Assembly: GCF_000208865.1 (NCBI RefSeq) | Contig: NC_018388.1 | Location: 434,001 to 498,000, forward strand | Origin: Neospora caninum Liverpool | Lineage: Eukaryota; Apicomplexa; Conoidasida; Eucoccidiorida; Sarcocystidae | Length of the DNA: 64,000 nucleotides | Direction of reading: 5' to 3' | Part shown: in pieces, positions 1 through 10,797 of the stretch | How positions within the stretch are numbered: position 1 is the first letter of the stretch | Layout: each line of letters begins with the position of its first letter | Notes under the pieces: generated by a model | Database searches by the model: none | What the model was told of the DNA's origin: nothing | What the model saw: only the letters and a program-made list of their open reading frames with translations | Translations under genes and position numbers: made by a program

Positions 1-1630
1 ATGTGTAGGACCTGTCGCTCAGTCCCACGCCAAGGACAGGTAACAATATAGGCGGTAGCAACACGTGAGGGATTGCAAGTGCCTTCAACTCTTTATTCAG
101 GCTAAGGGACTATAACGAGAGGACCCGCTTGTTTCTTTTCAACGTAGGAACGCCCTCGAGTCCCTTCCATGAAGGGCTCCGATAGAGAGAGTATTTGTCG
201 CTTTTCACCACAGAATATCTGAACCCGACTTTCGTTTACAACTGCTACTGTACACTGCATACGGCAGTTGCTAAACGAATGTAGCATGGGTTATGCGACA
301 TCCGAATAGGCTCGACTCTGCACAGAGTCAGACGCTATGCGATTATACTAGAAAGGTAAGCATCTTCGAAACTATCAAGATAAAGATTGGCTGCCTGTAG
401 GGCGCCGAGCGCATTTCGGTTCCACTTCCGAAAGAACGACCGACCTGCTTGCAGTGCGTGGCTACTTGACGGCAGAAACAAGTTCACGGAAATATCAAAG
501 AGCTTTCACGCTATCTATAGTGCCTGTCGAGTAGCTCAAGGAAGATTTGATCCTGTTTATGATTTAAGGAATGTAAAGGTGCTGAGTGTCTAACCGCCGG
601 GCCATAGCGATCCTCATATTCAAAGATAATTCTATTTAAAATCGTCGATGTTCAGGTGCTGGCATCCGCTACCACGAGTAGGTTCGGAATTGTGTCGCGC
701 CATGTCACATTTCACACCGCTTCGAAGCCAGAATATTCGTACCAACGTGTGGACGAGGAAAGTGGTGAATAGGGAAGATGGGCCATATATGTTAGGTCGA
801 GCGGCGTCTCAAACTGGAAAAAACACGCTAAAGAAATCAACCAGACACATACACAGAACGAAAAGGAGGCGGATGCATCTTGACGGGAGACTTTTCGCGG
901 CAGTTCCGTTCGCAGCTGTTTGTCTGCGCATGCAGTGCGAAGCTAACCACGACCACTCCCCGACAGAATATCGATTCTGCCTGTGTACACCGCAGAAAAA
1001 GGAGAGTTGTTCTTGCATTCGTCGCGCGTAGGACATCGGGATACTTCGCGATGCAGGAGAAGCTGGAAGAACCGTGAAAGAGTACCACCCTCTTCTATGA
1101 GTGCCACCCTCTTCTATGAGTGCCACCTCTCCTTTCTGCCACTCTTTTGGTGACCTGGAGACACGAAACAGCACGAGCACTGGGCGTGGTCGGCTCCAAG
1201 GCGAACCTCGTTGGAACCGCGCCCCACAACCTCCACTTCCCGCTTTCCTGTTCTGGTTCGTGCTGCTGCATTGTTTTGGTGAAAGGGTAACTCGCCCCGA
1301 AAAACGAGACGAACCCGCCAACGAGACAGCGGGGCGGCGACGCCCGGGGTGTCGCCATCTTCCAGTTGCTTCCTCCTGCCCAGAGAAAAGACGACACACG
1401 AGAAAAGGGGTTTCAGATTCAGGCATGGACGCCGTCTTTCTTAAAGGAGGTGGAAGTGGATACTTCGGGCGCGTTTCGCTACTCCACACAAAACTGACGC
1501 GAGCATGGACTCAGCCAGCACCGGTTGCAAGGGGTCACATGACAGCAGTATCTTCTCCGAGAAAGAAACACCCTGGAGAGTCCGTTCCCGCTAAGGCCAG
1601 TGGGGCAGCAGAGTCTTTGTGAGACGAGGA
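1..1630. other. Intergenic / upstream region of the MBOAT gene
   Basis: I see no convincing gene here. Several open frames overlap on both strands, but none shows a domain, a signal peptide or splice-compatible continuation. The region presumably holds the promoter and 5' UTR of the downstream plus-strand gene. A CGCATGCA element at 927-934 fits the apicomplexan [T/C]GCATGC[A/G] promoter motif and lies about 700 bp upstream of the chosen start codon. A short tandem repeat lies at 1080-1126. Confidence 0.5.
1080..1126. repeat. 19-bp tandem repeat, about 2.5 copies
   Basis: A unit reading approximately GAGTGCCACCCTCTTCTAT occurs at 1080-1098 (one mismatch) and 1099-1117. A partial third copy follows from 1118. 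It lies in noncoding DNA upstream of the MBOAT gene and has no evident function. Confidence 0.8.
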
Positions 1631-4600
1631 ATGGCGCGCACAGAAAAAATGCAAACTTCAAGTCTCCCGAGGAGGGAGGCGGCGCCGACAGACGTCCCCG
1701 GAAACGGGAAGGCTTTGCTGGCAGCAGCGCGTGAATACAGCTGGAGAAACTGTTTCTCTCGGAAACTCCGCGTCGCGTTTCCGTGTGTAAATGCACCTTC
1801 CCCGGTCAAGATACGGGTTGCGGAGGGCAACCCGTCTCCCCGAATGCGCCAACCTTCGACCTTCCAGTGCGGCCACTGTTGCAATTGTCGCATCTTTTCC
1901 TGGAGTCACTTGGAGGCTACGTTCTGGCTTATTGGCCATGCCGTTAGCATTGGGACTTTCTACTATTGGTGCTTGGTCCCGTTTTTCGAGGTGAAGCAGC
2001 AGTACGTGTACGGCCAGTCGTTGGTGTATCCAGGAACCGAGGCGGATCTGGTCAGTGCGCGCGTAGCGGAGTATTTTTTCTCTCTGCTCTATCAGCTTCA
2101 TCTTCTTCTTCGGGGGATTTACTCGCTTCTTCGCGTTCCATTCAAGTTCTTCTCTACCATTCTTCCTGGGAGTCTCTTTGTGTATCCACCAGAGGCACCC
2201 CTAGACTTCGGACCGGCGTTTAACCCAAGTGTACGTACAGTTGAGTCTGGCCGCGCTCCGTACCTCATTGACAATAGCGATGGTCAGTATCGGGAGTTGC
2301 GCAACGCGTTTCCCTCTCTCGTGGCTCTCATGTGTGTCCATGGTCTAATCTCATTTTGCCTGAGGAAATTTGCTTTCCGTTTTCTCTGTAGACGTTACTT
2401 GAGGATTTCCAGGGGAGAGCACCCTGGCCGGTGGGTCAAGGTGTGCAGTGGGAAAAGCCAGGCTTCCACTGCTGCCACCTCTGCTTCTGCAGATCGCCTC
2501 GGCATCGACTTTGTTTGTTCCCGTGGAAGTTCGTCTTTTTCTTGTGCCACCGACTTAGCAGACCTTCTGCATCCAAAGTCCTCTTCTGTCGCGAGGAACG
2601 CTTGGATCGCGACGCAGCACATCCACGCTGTCTTTGAATTTTTTCTTAGCCTTGCCTTGGCTGCGTATCTCCACTCGGTCCACGCTCTCGTTTTGCTCTT
2701 TTACGCCCTTCTGAACTACTCCTTCACTTTGCTTCTTCCGGAGCCACGCGCTGCCTCGCGAAGCGGTCTCTCTCGTGCCTCCTCTGGCGATAGCTCAGCC
2801 GCCAGTGCGTATTTGTCTTCTCGTGAGCCACGCCATGAGACATCAGGTTCTCCCGCAACTCGCTTCAGACGATTGGACTCGATTCGGTGCCCCTTGGTCA
2901 TCTTGCTGACAGTTGGCCTCCATCTTGGCATGTTGGTTCTTCACGGCCTCACGCCCCATTTCTCTCTCGTGTATATCCACCCCTCTCTCCTGCCGTTCGA
3001 GACGTTTTGCTTTACGTTCCTGCGGCCCCGCTACTCGCTCCACGACTGCGTCCGGATGATTGCTTTGAAAATGCTCGCCTTCAATCTCGATAAAGTCTGG
3101 GCGTATCAGCTGCGGCAAAAGAGGGGCGAGACGCCCTCGGAGACACCCACACCTCACAAAGCTGATCCACCTTCAAAGAGGCGGTTCGCGAAGAACGCTC
3201 AGGAGCAGTGCATGCCCAACAACGCGTCGCCTTCCTCGTGCGCCGCGGGAGATTCGCAAGCGTGTCGGAGTGAAGGACCCTCGAGGGACGTTCGGGCGCA
3301 CGCTTCGCGGGTTGGAAACGAGCGCTTTTTTGCCGAACCCAGATTGTGCCCGAATCCCTTCGAGGACGAACGCTTCTTCCCCAGCGATAGCCTCAGCCTG
3401 CCCTACAGTACGTACACCTCGGTTCTGCGGTATCTCGCCTACGCGTTTTATGCGCCGACGTACCTTGCGGGACCGCACTTTGCTTACAATTCTTGGAACC
3501 GTCAGACAGCCTTCCCTTGGTGGGTCCTTCTCGGACACAACGAATATGTTGTTCCGTCGTCGGAGTCGCGTGAGAGGGAGGTTGAGGCCACGTCGGTCCC
3601 CTTGAAGAGTCAAAGAGCCAAAGGGACAGAGGAGGCGGACTGCTCGGTAGGAGACAGCCCACGGAGCGTAGAGCAAGACGGCTGGAACTCCGGCGGGCAC
3701 CTGCGAATCCCGCCCAAGGGTGCCGCGCTCCTAAAGGCGTGTGCATCGCGCGCGCTAGGCGTTCCTCTCTCTGCCTCTTGTCGATCTCCGTTTCTTGCTT
3801 CACCGCGAGGACTTACCGGCGAAAGCAAAGAAGGAAGCAGTGGCGACGAGACAGATCTGGAGCTGCGGTACCGCTCTCGAACTCATCGCGAGAAAGGCTT
3901 TTCCGGGCTACGCGCTTCGGCGCGCACTACCTCACGGGATGGGGCGAGAGAGGAGAAACCCACAGAGGAAGAATTGACGTGTTGGAGACCGGAAAGTGCG
4001 GGTGAACGACGCGGGTCGCCTCGGGCGGGGGCCGGGGCGTTACAGGAGACTGTAGAAGACCTCAAACCTTTTGGGGTCGACGCTTCACCGTACTTGTTGG
4101 ACATGCCTTGGACGGTCTACTTGGAACTTTTTATGAAGCATGTGATCCCGTATTTTCTTGGCTGGCTCCTTGTCCTCCTTGTGCTCGAAGTTCATATGCG
4201 ATACCTTCCGGTCAACGCCCTTGTGACGCAACTCAGTAATGTTCCACTTTGGAAGACAATGCAGGTAAGACAACGAAAAAACGATAGTGGGGCCATCTTC
4301 TCTTCACTTCTGCGCTTGCACAGCTCGAGTGAACGCCCACGGGTGGCTGGATCGGAAATTCCACACTCTGCGACCTACCAGTTCGACGCATTGGAGAGGA
4401 TAGTGCTCGTTTCTTCGCTCTCAACGTGCGCCAAATCACGTGGCAGACGAACAGGGACAAGCCGCTCTTCTTATTGGGAAAACCGTTGTTCTAGGCAGTC
4501 TTTGGGCGTAGCTACAACTGTCTGGAGAACCAAAGACAATCGCGTTCAAGGCTTCGCCTACGGCTGCCTGATTGGCATCGTGCTTGCGTCGCTTGCTTGA

Positions 4601-5369
4601 TATCTGTTTGTCTTGCTTCGCCTGGAATGTCTGTCGTAGCGGGAGTCTCAGAACAACTCTTTGCGCCTTCCTGTTACTTGTGTACGTTCTTGGCTTGTTT
4701 CATCACGTTTATGCATGCGGAACTGGACTCCTGTTCGCTTTGCCTCCTTAGAGACACTCCCCTTCATGCGGGGGGTTTCTGCCTTGTCGCATGCCTCCTC
4801 AAGGCCTCACCGGAACGTTAAGAGGTGTTCCGATTTTTCGTTTTCTGGTATCTGTTTGGTTCATGTGTAAAAAGGGTGTTTGGCCGAGCGCACCGCTGCC
4901 GCCGCTCGCTACTGCGACCCACGGCTCCGTTTTCGTTCTCGTTCCGCTTCGGTCTGTGTTATCTTTCGGCAACCAGTCTCAGTCTTCGCGTGGGCGGCGT
5001 GCCTGCAACGGGGGCACCCGCCTTCTCGTTCCTGTGTCTTGTTTGCAGATTTGGCAGCTTTTCACGATGAGCGCAACTGTCCTCTGCTTCATGTGGCTGA
5101 AGTTCGTGTGCCTCTGGCGCTTCTTTCGTCTATGGAGCATGGTGGCTGGAGCCGTGCCTCCCGAAAACATGGTCCGGTTTCTCTACAACAACTACAGGTA
5201 CGCCGCGCGCTCCGATCCCGGTCTTCCTTGCAAGATCTCAACTCGTCGACGGCCTAAGTCGGACACGAACAGCAGTGCATACGGGAACCAGCCGAGTATT
5301 ACGGTACTTTATGAAGCCCTCAGGTTTCTCTGCCGTGTCCGCGATTATCGATCTGCATGTGCCTGTAAC

Positions 5370-5401
<32 letters not shown>

Positions 5402-7538
5402 GTATATAAGTATACGTATAGGTCTGCATTTGTATGATCACGTAACTACGTGCATGCCGGTTGGCGCGCACAGACGCGTGTGGGTGTGTGGATGTAGATT
5501 AGCTGAGCGTATCCGCTTTCATGTGGAACAGGCGTTTCCGTAGACAGCCTTTTTGTGTTTATTCTACAGCACGGAGCAATTCTGGCGAGGGTGGCATCGG
5601 AGCTTCAATCTGTATCTTATCCGTTATATGTACATCCCAATGAATAAGCTGCTGGACCTCGTTTTGATCGTTTTGAACTCGTCGCGATCGAGCTCGGCGG
5701 CAGCTGCAGCGTCTCCGACAAAAAGACAAGGATCCCAGGACGAAGAGAAACCTTTACTGGTTGAGAAAGAGGAAGTTCCAGGGTGGCGTAAATTGGTAAC
5801 CCGCTCCATATCGACTTTCCTAATCTTCTTGTACGTTGCTATGTGGCACGACTTCAATGCGAATGTGTTCTATTGGGGTCTCGGATGCGCATGCGGGTTG
5901 GTGCCCGAAACAATAATTCGCTACTGGGCGTTCCTGTCTCCTACTGCGAAGGCGATTGCGCTAGGAGATACGAGCGCCGCGCGAGGCGTCGAAGACGCAC
6001 ACAAGGACGGGAGGAGGCAAGGGGTTTGTGGCAACTCATCGAGGGCTTTTTCCGGCGAAACTGGAGGAAAGAAAGAAGAGGACCGGGAGTGCATCGCCGG
6101 CGGAGGTCTAGGGAGAGGATTCGGATACGGGGACAGACAGGGGAAGATGAGGGAGGAGGATGCCCACATTACAGAGGGGAGAACCTGCTGCGGAGAAGAA
6201 GGGGAGGAGGAGAAAGCCAGTGGTCGACTCCACGCTTCGTGTCTTTCGTCTTCTGGTGGAGAGAATGAAGATGTATGCGAAGAAGACGAGGAACTGCAAG
6301 GAATGGACGGAAGACGGCGAAACTCGCCGGTGCCGGTTCACGGATGGAAATCCTTCGGCTCCGACTGCAACAGCGAGAGCGAGGGGACCCAAAACACAGC
6401 CAGGAACAAGAAGAGACAACAGAGAAGTTATACGCACAGCCCTGCGTCTGAACGCTCACTCACGGCCAAGAGCATGGGGCGATGCGAAGACGAAGACGTG
6501 CAACAGAAAGGAACAAGAGAAACCAGGAACAGGTTCACCCTTCTTCGTCTTGTTTCGCCTTTTTGCTGGTCACCCCAGAGCGGTTCCAACTGCCTGGACA
6601 CCGCCGATGACATACGGGAAAGGAAGAGCTTCAAATTCATCTGCGGCCTCGCCGGCACTGTCAATGTCCTTCTCCTCGGCACCTGCAACCTTGTCGGCTA
6701 TTCTTACGGTAAAGCGNNNNNNNNNNNNNNNNNNNNNNNNNNNNNNNNNNNNNNNNNNNNNNNNNNNNNNNNNNNNNNNNNNNNNNNNNNNNNNNNNNNN
6801 NNNNNNNNNNNNNNNNGGAGGAGAGCTTCAATTCATCTGCGGCCTCGCCGGCACTGTCAATGTCCTTCTCCTCCCCTCCTGCGACCTTGTCGGCTATTCT
6901 TACGGTAAAGCAACACAAAATCATTTTCAATCGAAAGACGTCAGAGTTTGTGCTCAGGCTCCCACAGGGCTCTTACGTGCTGTTCTGTCTGTTTTTCTGC
7001 GGTTTTGTGGGAGCGAGAATAATCTATGTGGCAAAATGACACGCATGCTAGAGTCGGACAGTTTGGGCCGAGTGATGTTCTCGGCCGCAAGCGGCAAGGT
7101 TGCTTCGTAACCTCGACGGCTCTTCGCGTCGAGCCAATTTCCGTTTGCATGCCGCTTCACAGCAATCAACAACGGGAGGAGATAGATGGGGAGACAAGGA
7201 GGGAAAAAGGTAATGATGTTGCAGATTAATAGAGAAAGAGACGTCGGCCGGTCATACGCATGTGTAGGGGTGAGCGTACATGTGCGTATAGTCAGCCTCT
7301 CTTCGTGTTCGTTTTATTTGGTCATAGGAGTGTTGTTTTTATTTCGACTGAATGCGTTGTCGATGTTTTGTGTTTTTTTCCAGGTGCCGAGGGAGTAGGC
7401 CTGATCCTGAACCGACTCGCGGAGGACGGAGTGCTCGTTGCGCTGCGTGCGGTTTTTGAAATGTTCGTCACATTTGCGATTGCCGTCCAAGGCATGTTTG
7501 TTATCCGTGCCATTGAAGGCGGACGGCGCAATTGTTGA
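1631..7538 (+). CDS. MBOAT-family acyltransferase (GUP1/HHAT-like multipass membrane protein), 4 exons
   Basis: Probable membrane-bound O-acyltransferase. Inferred exons are 1631-4264, 5049-5197, 5570-6708 and 7384-7538, joined at consensus sites (CAG|GTAAGA, ACAG|GTACGC, TACG|GTAAAG). The reading frame is continuous for 1358 aa. Family signatures visible in order: hydrophobic segments from about residue 90 (FWLIGHAVSIGTFYYW), YLAGPHFAYNSW, WRFFRLWSMVAGAVPPENM in exon 2, FWRGWHRS (around H937), and the core AMWHDF, whose H1021 is the expected catalytic histidine. Known family members of this type are about 500-600 aa. The excess here is low-complexity Ser/Arg/Glu-rich loops in exons 1 and 3. 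Likely an ER or Golgi enzyme transferring acyl groups to a lipid, glycerolipid/GPI precursor or protein; the substrate cannot be read from sequence. The start is the first in-frame ATG (AGGAATGG); 1649 is an alternative. The end of exon 3 is disturbed by an assembly gap with duplicated flanks. Confidence 0.88.
5369..5407. repeat. (TA)n microsatellite in MBOAT intron 2
   Basis: An uninterrupted AT-dinucleotide run is followed by TGTATA variants. It lies wholly inside the intron between MBOAT exons 2 and 3. Such tracts recur in introns throughout the window. Confidence 0.95.
6620..6716 (+). repeat. Left copy of a duplicated exon end beside the assembly gap
   Basis: This ~97-bp stretch (from GAGCTTCAAATTCATCTGCGG to GGTAAAGCG) recurs with a few differences at 6817-6911, just right of the N run. 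It encodes a hydrophobic segment with the core FICGLAGTVNVLLL, followed by the intron donor TACG|GTAAAG. The left copy is in frame with the upstream part of MBOAT exon 3. It most likely reflects contig ends that failed to merge, but a real tandem duplication cannot be excluded. Confidence 0.8.
6717..6816. other. Assembly gap of 100 N
   Basis: Exactly 100 N bases, the conventional placeholder for a gap of unknown size. It falls inside or at the end of MBOAT exon 3, so the true sequence around the exon 3 donor is unknown. Confidence 0.99.
6817..6911 (+). repeat. Right copy of the duplicated exon end
   Basis: Near-identical to 6620-6716. It carries a one-base deletion (TTCAATTC against TTCAAATTC) and several substitutions in the middle (CTCCCCTCCTGCGACC against CTCGGCACCTGCAACC). 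It ends in the same donor-like TACG|GTAAAG at 6904|6905 and then runs on into the intron. If this is the true locus, MBOAT exon 3 ends here rather than at 6708. Confidence 0.8.
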
Positions 7539-8670
7539 AATTGGTTTTTCCTAGCAATGAATTCGTTCTCTTTTAGCACGTTTCGGATATGCATGCTTCT
7601 CTTTCAACTTGCGTTGGAGTAATTAGTTAGACGGCAAACAGATATCACACTAAGAGGGAGGACGGAAAAGAGTACACAACTGCTTTGGACGTTTTATTTC
7701 GGAATGATAATGACTCGAACGGCGGATCCCTGTTTTTTTTTCTGTTAGCGGTTGCGGTCCGACCCATTGTTCAGAAGGCAGGAGACAAAAGGAACTCGAA
7801 TGAATTTCCAGACGTTTTCAGAAGACGCAGCTGAAGTTGCGGTTTCCCACAACTACGCAGTAGTTAGCTTCGAACTACCAAGCAGAGAAAGTAGAATAAG
7901 TATAGGTCCTTTCGGGGCGCCAATACACGCTGTGCGTACGTTGATGCGCAAGACATGTCCATAGATGCTCAAACGCTGTTATCACCTCACGGTTTCCCTG
8001 GCTATTTCACGCACAGATGCAGGCGTTCCTATGGAATGTTCGACATAGCCATCGGTGATCATGAAAGAGGCTCGTTTCATTTTCCCGCGTCTCTGACAAG
8101 ACACAGTGGCAATGGTTACAAGCACCTGCCACCCGAGAAGCGTTTCCGCACCGCCGAAGCTTGCTGCGGCAGGCAGCGGCGACCCAAGAAAACCATTGCG
8201 TGACAGACGCGAAGCCGCTAACAATAATCTCTACCCAAGCCTGTTTCAATGGCGCTAGGTCGGGAAGCATCAGCCGTCACCAGAAGCATCTGGTGAGTGT
8301 AGCTTCCCTATGCGGCCCCTCAGACAAGGTCAACTTTCGAAGAGAAAAGCAAACACATCGGAGGAAGATTGCGCAAACCGGAGATGGCAAAGGTCAAACG
8401 AGGTTGTGGCCGCCTCTCCGAGACAATCTCCCCTGGCTCTCGTACAATGCAACAAGGAACAAGTTCACTGCCTTTGTGGCTTATTTTCACGTCAGATCGG
8501 TGCACGAGTGATACGAAACTAATGCGTAGTATGCTTCTTTCATGCTTCTGGTGCGAAGGTGACTCTCTGCGCAGTGAACGGCAGTGGTCCGGAACGTCAC
8601 TTAGATCACTCTCGTACACAAATCTCCGTTCTTCCAGCACTTGTTCCCTTGCTCGGCCTCTGCTTCCTCA
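7539..8670. other. Convergent intergenic region, no gene seen
   Basis: Lies between the MBOAT stop (plus) and the stop of the hypothetical gene (minus), so it should contain both 3' UTRs. The open frames here are short and lack recognisable content. Confidence 0.6.
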
Positions 8671-10797
8671 TTAGCTCTTACCTTTTCTCTTCTTCCCGAT
8701 CTTATCAATTCGCATGGCATTTGCCGAGGCCCCACGATCTGGAATAGAGTAGAACCGCTGTTCATCCTGGTGATCCAGTCTTCCTTCCTGTTGCTCTTTC
8801 ATTCTGCTCGCAGCTGGAGAGACCCTCTCTGCGTTGCTCAGCGCGACAAAAGCTTTAACAATATCCTCGCTTGCTCGAATTGTTAGAGCGTCTCGACCAG
8901 ATACTATAGCCTCTTGTTGTCCACGTCGTAGGCCCTGTGCATCCTCTTCTCTCTTCCTTCCTTCTTTCGCTCTTTGCTTTGCCTGCCTTACGGGTTGCCC
9001 TTCGTGAACGCCTGCAACTGAGGAGCATGTGGAGACATGATCACGGTGCTCCTCTGTGCTGCCAAACCCTTCTCGAGTCGAAACCGTTACCTTTTGCTGG
9101 CAATATTCGATGCGCCCCCAACTTTCTTCCTTCACAGAATTCCTCCACTCCCCCAGAGTCTTCAGCAGCATTCGCTGTTGCCCATCTGAAATCGGCTGTT
9201 GAGTCTCCGGCACCTCACGAGGTGGCGTAAGGTGTGTCTGCGCGAAGCACGCCTGCGGACTCGCCTGCATCAGAACCTTTTTCGGAGGCCCACACACCGC
9301 TACGCCTTCCCATGCGTTGACTGCGGCGGCGTCTCCGAAGCTTGAAGGAAAGAGACCAAGGGGTATGAAGGATGCCTTTTCTTCTTCGTGTGTCCTAGCC
9401 CCTCCAACAAAACCAGGTGGTTCTCTGTCCTCGAATGAGTGCACAGGAAAACAGGGGAGGGCGCTCGAAACGAGCTGGGGCTCGGAAGGAGGCGACATGG
9501 TCCAATCAGCTCTCTCACCAGGCTTGCCTTCTCTATCACCCTTTAGCCACGTCATCCGCCGAGTCTTCGCCTCCATTTTCCTTCTACTTCCTCCCTTAGA
9601 AGCGCGCCACGTGGGAGAAGCTTGCACAGGCAGCGCTTCAGGAGGGAAGTGCTGTCTGTCTGTGTATCGGCTTTCGTGTTCTTGCCTGACTTCGCGGTAG
9701 ACCATGTCCTCGATTCTTGTGTCCCCCCCTCTACGTACAGGAAATGCTACCTCTACGTTTTGGTTTGGAAACATACATCGTCGGTCATTCCTTTCACCTA
9801 CATGCCAAACGTCTTGCGCCTCCCCGCTCGGTGCGCCCGAGAAGTCACCTCTTTTCCTAGACCAAGGGTTTGTTTTACCATTTATGCCCCATTGTTCCCT
9901 TTTATCTTCCTCTTTGACATTGGTCTCTATCGGCTGGATGTGGCTCACTCTTTCTACGCGTGAGTTCCATGGGGCAGCTGCGGTAGTCTCGGCAGTGCCA
10001 GGCAGCCACCCACACGATATGGGGGCTGCTGAAGCCGCCCGGAAGCCTTCGTTCTCCCAACTGGAGGGAAAACGCGAGGTAATGCCTTGGACCGCCTCGC
10101 TTCTGGGGAGGAGGTCACGAGAAGCTCGTTTGAGACGGCGGCAGCTTGCATCTGCACCGTCAGAGGCTACTCCAGAATTCTCACAGGCCTGAGACAAGCA
10201 AGACTTATCTGGAGACACCTCCGTACACATTCGGAACAGATCGTCGACGAAAGCGTTCCCACTGAAGAGTTGCGACGCTGGGCACGTGACAGGCGGGACC
10301 CACGCTGGTTCTGGAACCTCTTCTATGATTTCGTCCTCCGCGTGGGGCCACTGAGATTCACCACAAATCCAGTCAGGCAGGTAACGAGCTGGTTGACGGC
10401 CTACGCGTCGAGGTGCCTGTTCCCGACGACGTGCTTCAGAAAGAATACGGAGCGTTTTGAGGGGCGACAAGCAGAAGAACGAGCTGCTCTTTGCCGGGAT
10501 GATTTCAGGGATCTCAGGTCTCAGCTGCTCTGCGAGAGCACCCGGTCCCGCTGACACAGCAGACGGTTGACCATTGCACCGAAGCTCGCACTCAAACTCG
10601 TTCATGCTCGCTAGTTGATATTCATCCAGTTCCAACAGAGCTTCAGAGTCCACCGTCCATTCTCGGGTGCACTGCACCCAATGCTTGGGCGTCATATGCG
10701 GGACCAAATCACTGCGTGGCGATCCTCTGTTGGGCGGAGAGTTTGGTGTTCCTGGGCTATCCATCCTTGTCCACAGCAGCGGAGCGACCAAAAACAT
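8671..10797 (-). CDS. Hypothetical protein, single long exon, unrecognised
   Basis: A continuous minus-strand frame of about 708 codons from ATG 10797 to the stop at 8671. I do not recognise a domain. The protein is hydrophilic, Glu/Arg/Ser/Pro-rich with scattered tryptophans, and ends in a basic cluster (DKIGKKRKGKS) that could act as a nuclear localisation signal. The frame stays open a little further upstream to 10839, but only with GTG as first codon. The next ATG, at 10764 (AGGATGGAT), has the better initiation context. Length and residue usage resemble other single-exon hypothetical proteins of coccidia. A spliced 5' exon cannot be excluded: a minus-strand frame at 10757-11134 contains a hydrophobic stretch but shows no compelling junction. 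Convergent with the MBOAT gene. Confidence 0.6.
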   Translation of the reverse strand: MFLVAPLLWTRMDSPGTPNSPPNRGSPRSDLVPHMTPKHWVQCTREWTVDSEALLELDEYQLASMNEFECELRCNGQPSAVSAGPGALAEQLRPEIPEIIPAKSSSFFCLSPLKTLRILSEARRREQAPRRVGRQPARYLPDWICGESQWPHAEDEIIEEVPEPAWVPPVTCPASQLFSGNAFVDDLFRMCTEVSPDKSCLSQACENSGVASDGADASCRRLKRASRDLLPRSEAVQGITSRFPSSWENEGFRAASAAPISCGWLPGTAETTAAAPWNSRVERVSHIQPIETNVKEEDKREQWGINGKTNPWSRKRGDFSGAPSGEAQDVWHVGERNDRRCMFPNQNVEVAFPVRRGGDTRIEDMVYREVRQEHESRYTDRQHFPPEALPVQASPTWRASKGGSRRKMEAKTRRMTWLKGDREGKPGERADWTMSPPSEPQLVSSALPCFPVHSFEDREPPGFVGGARTHEEEKASFIPLGLFPSSFGDAAAVNAWEGVAVCGPPKKVLMQASPQACFAQTHLTPPREVPETQQPISDGQQRMLLKTLGEWRNSVKEESWGRIEYCQQKVTVSTREGFGSTEEHRDHVSTCSSVAGVHEGQPVRQAKQRAKEGRKREEDAQGLRRGQQEAIVSGRDALTIRASEDIVKAFVALSNAERVSPAASRMKEQQEGRLDHQDEQRFYSIPDRGASANAMRIDKIGKKRKGKS

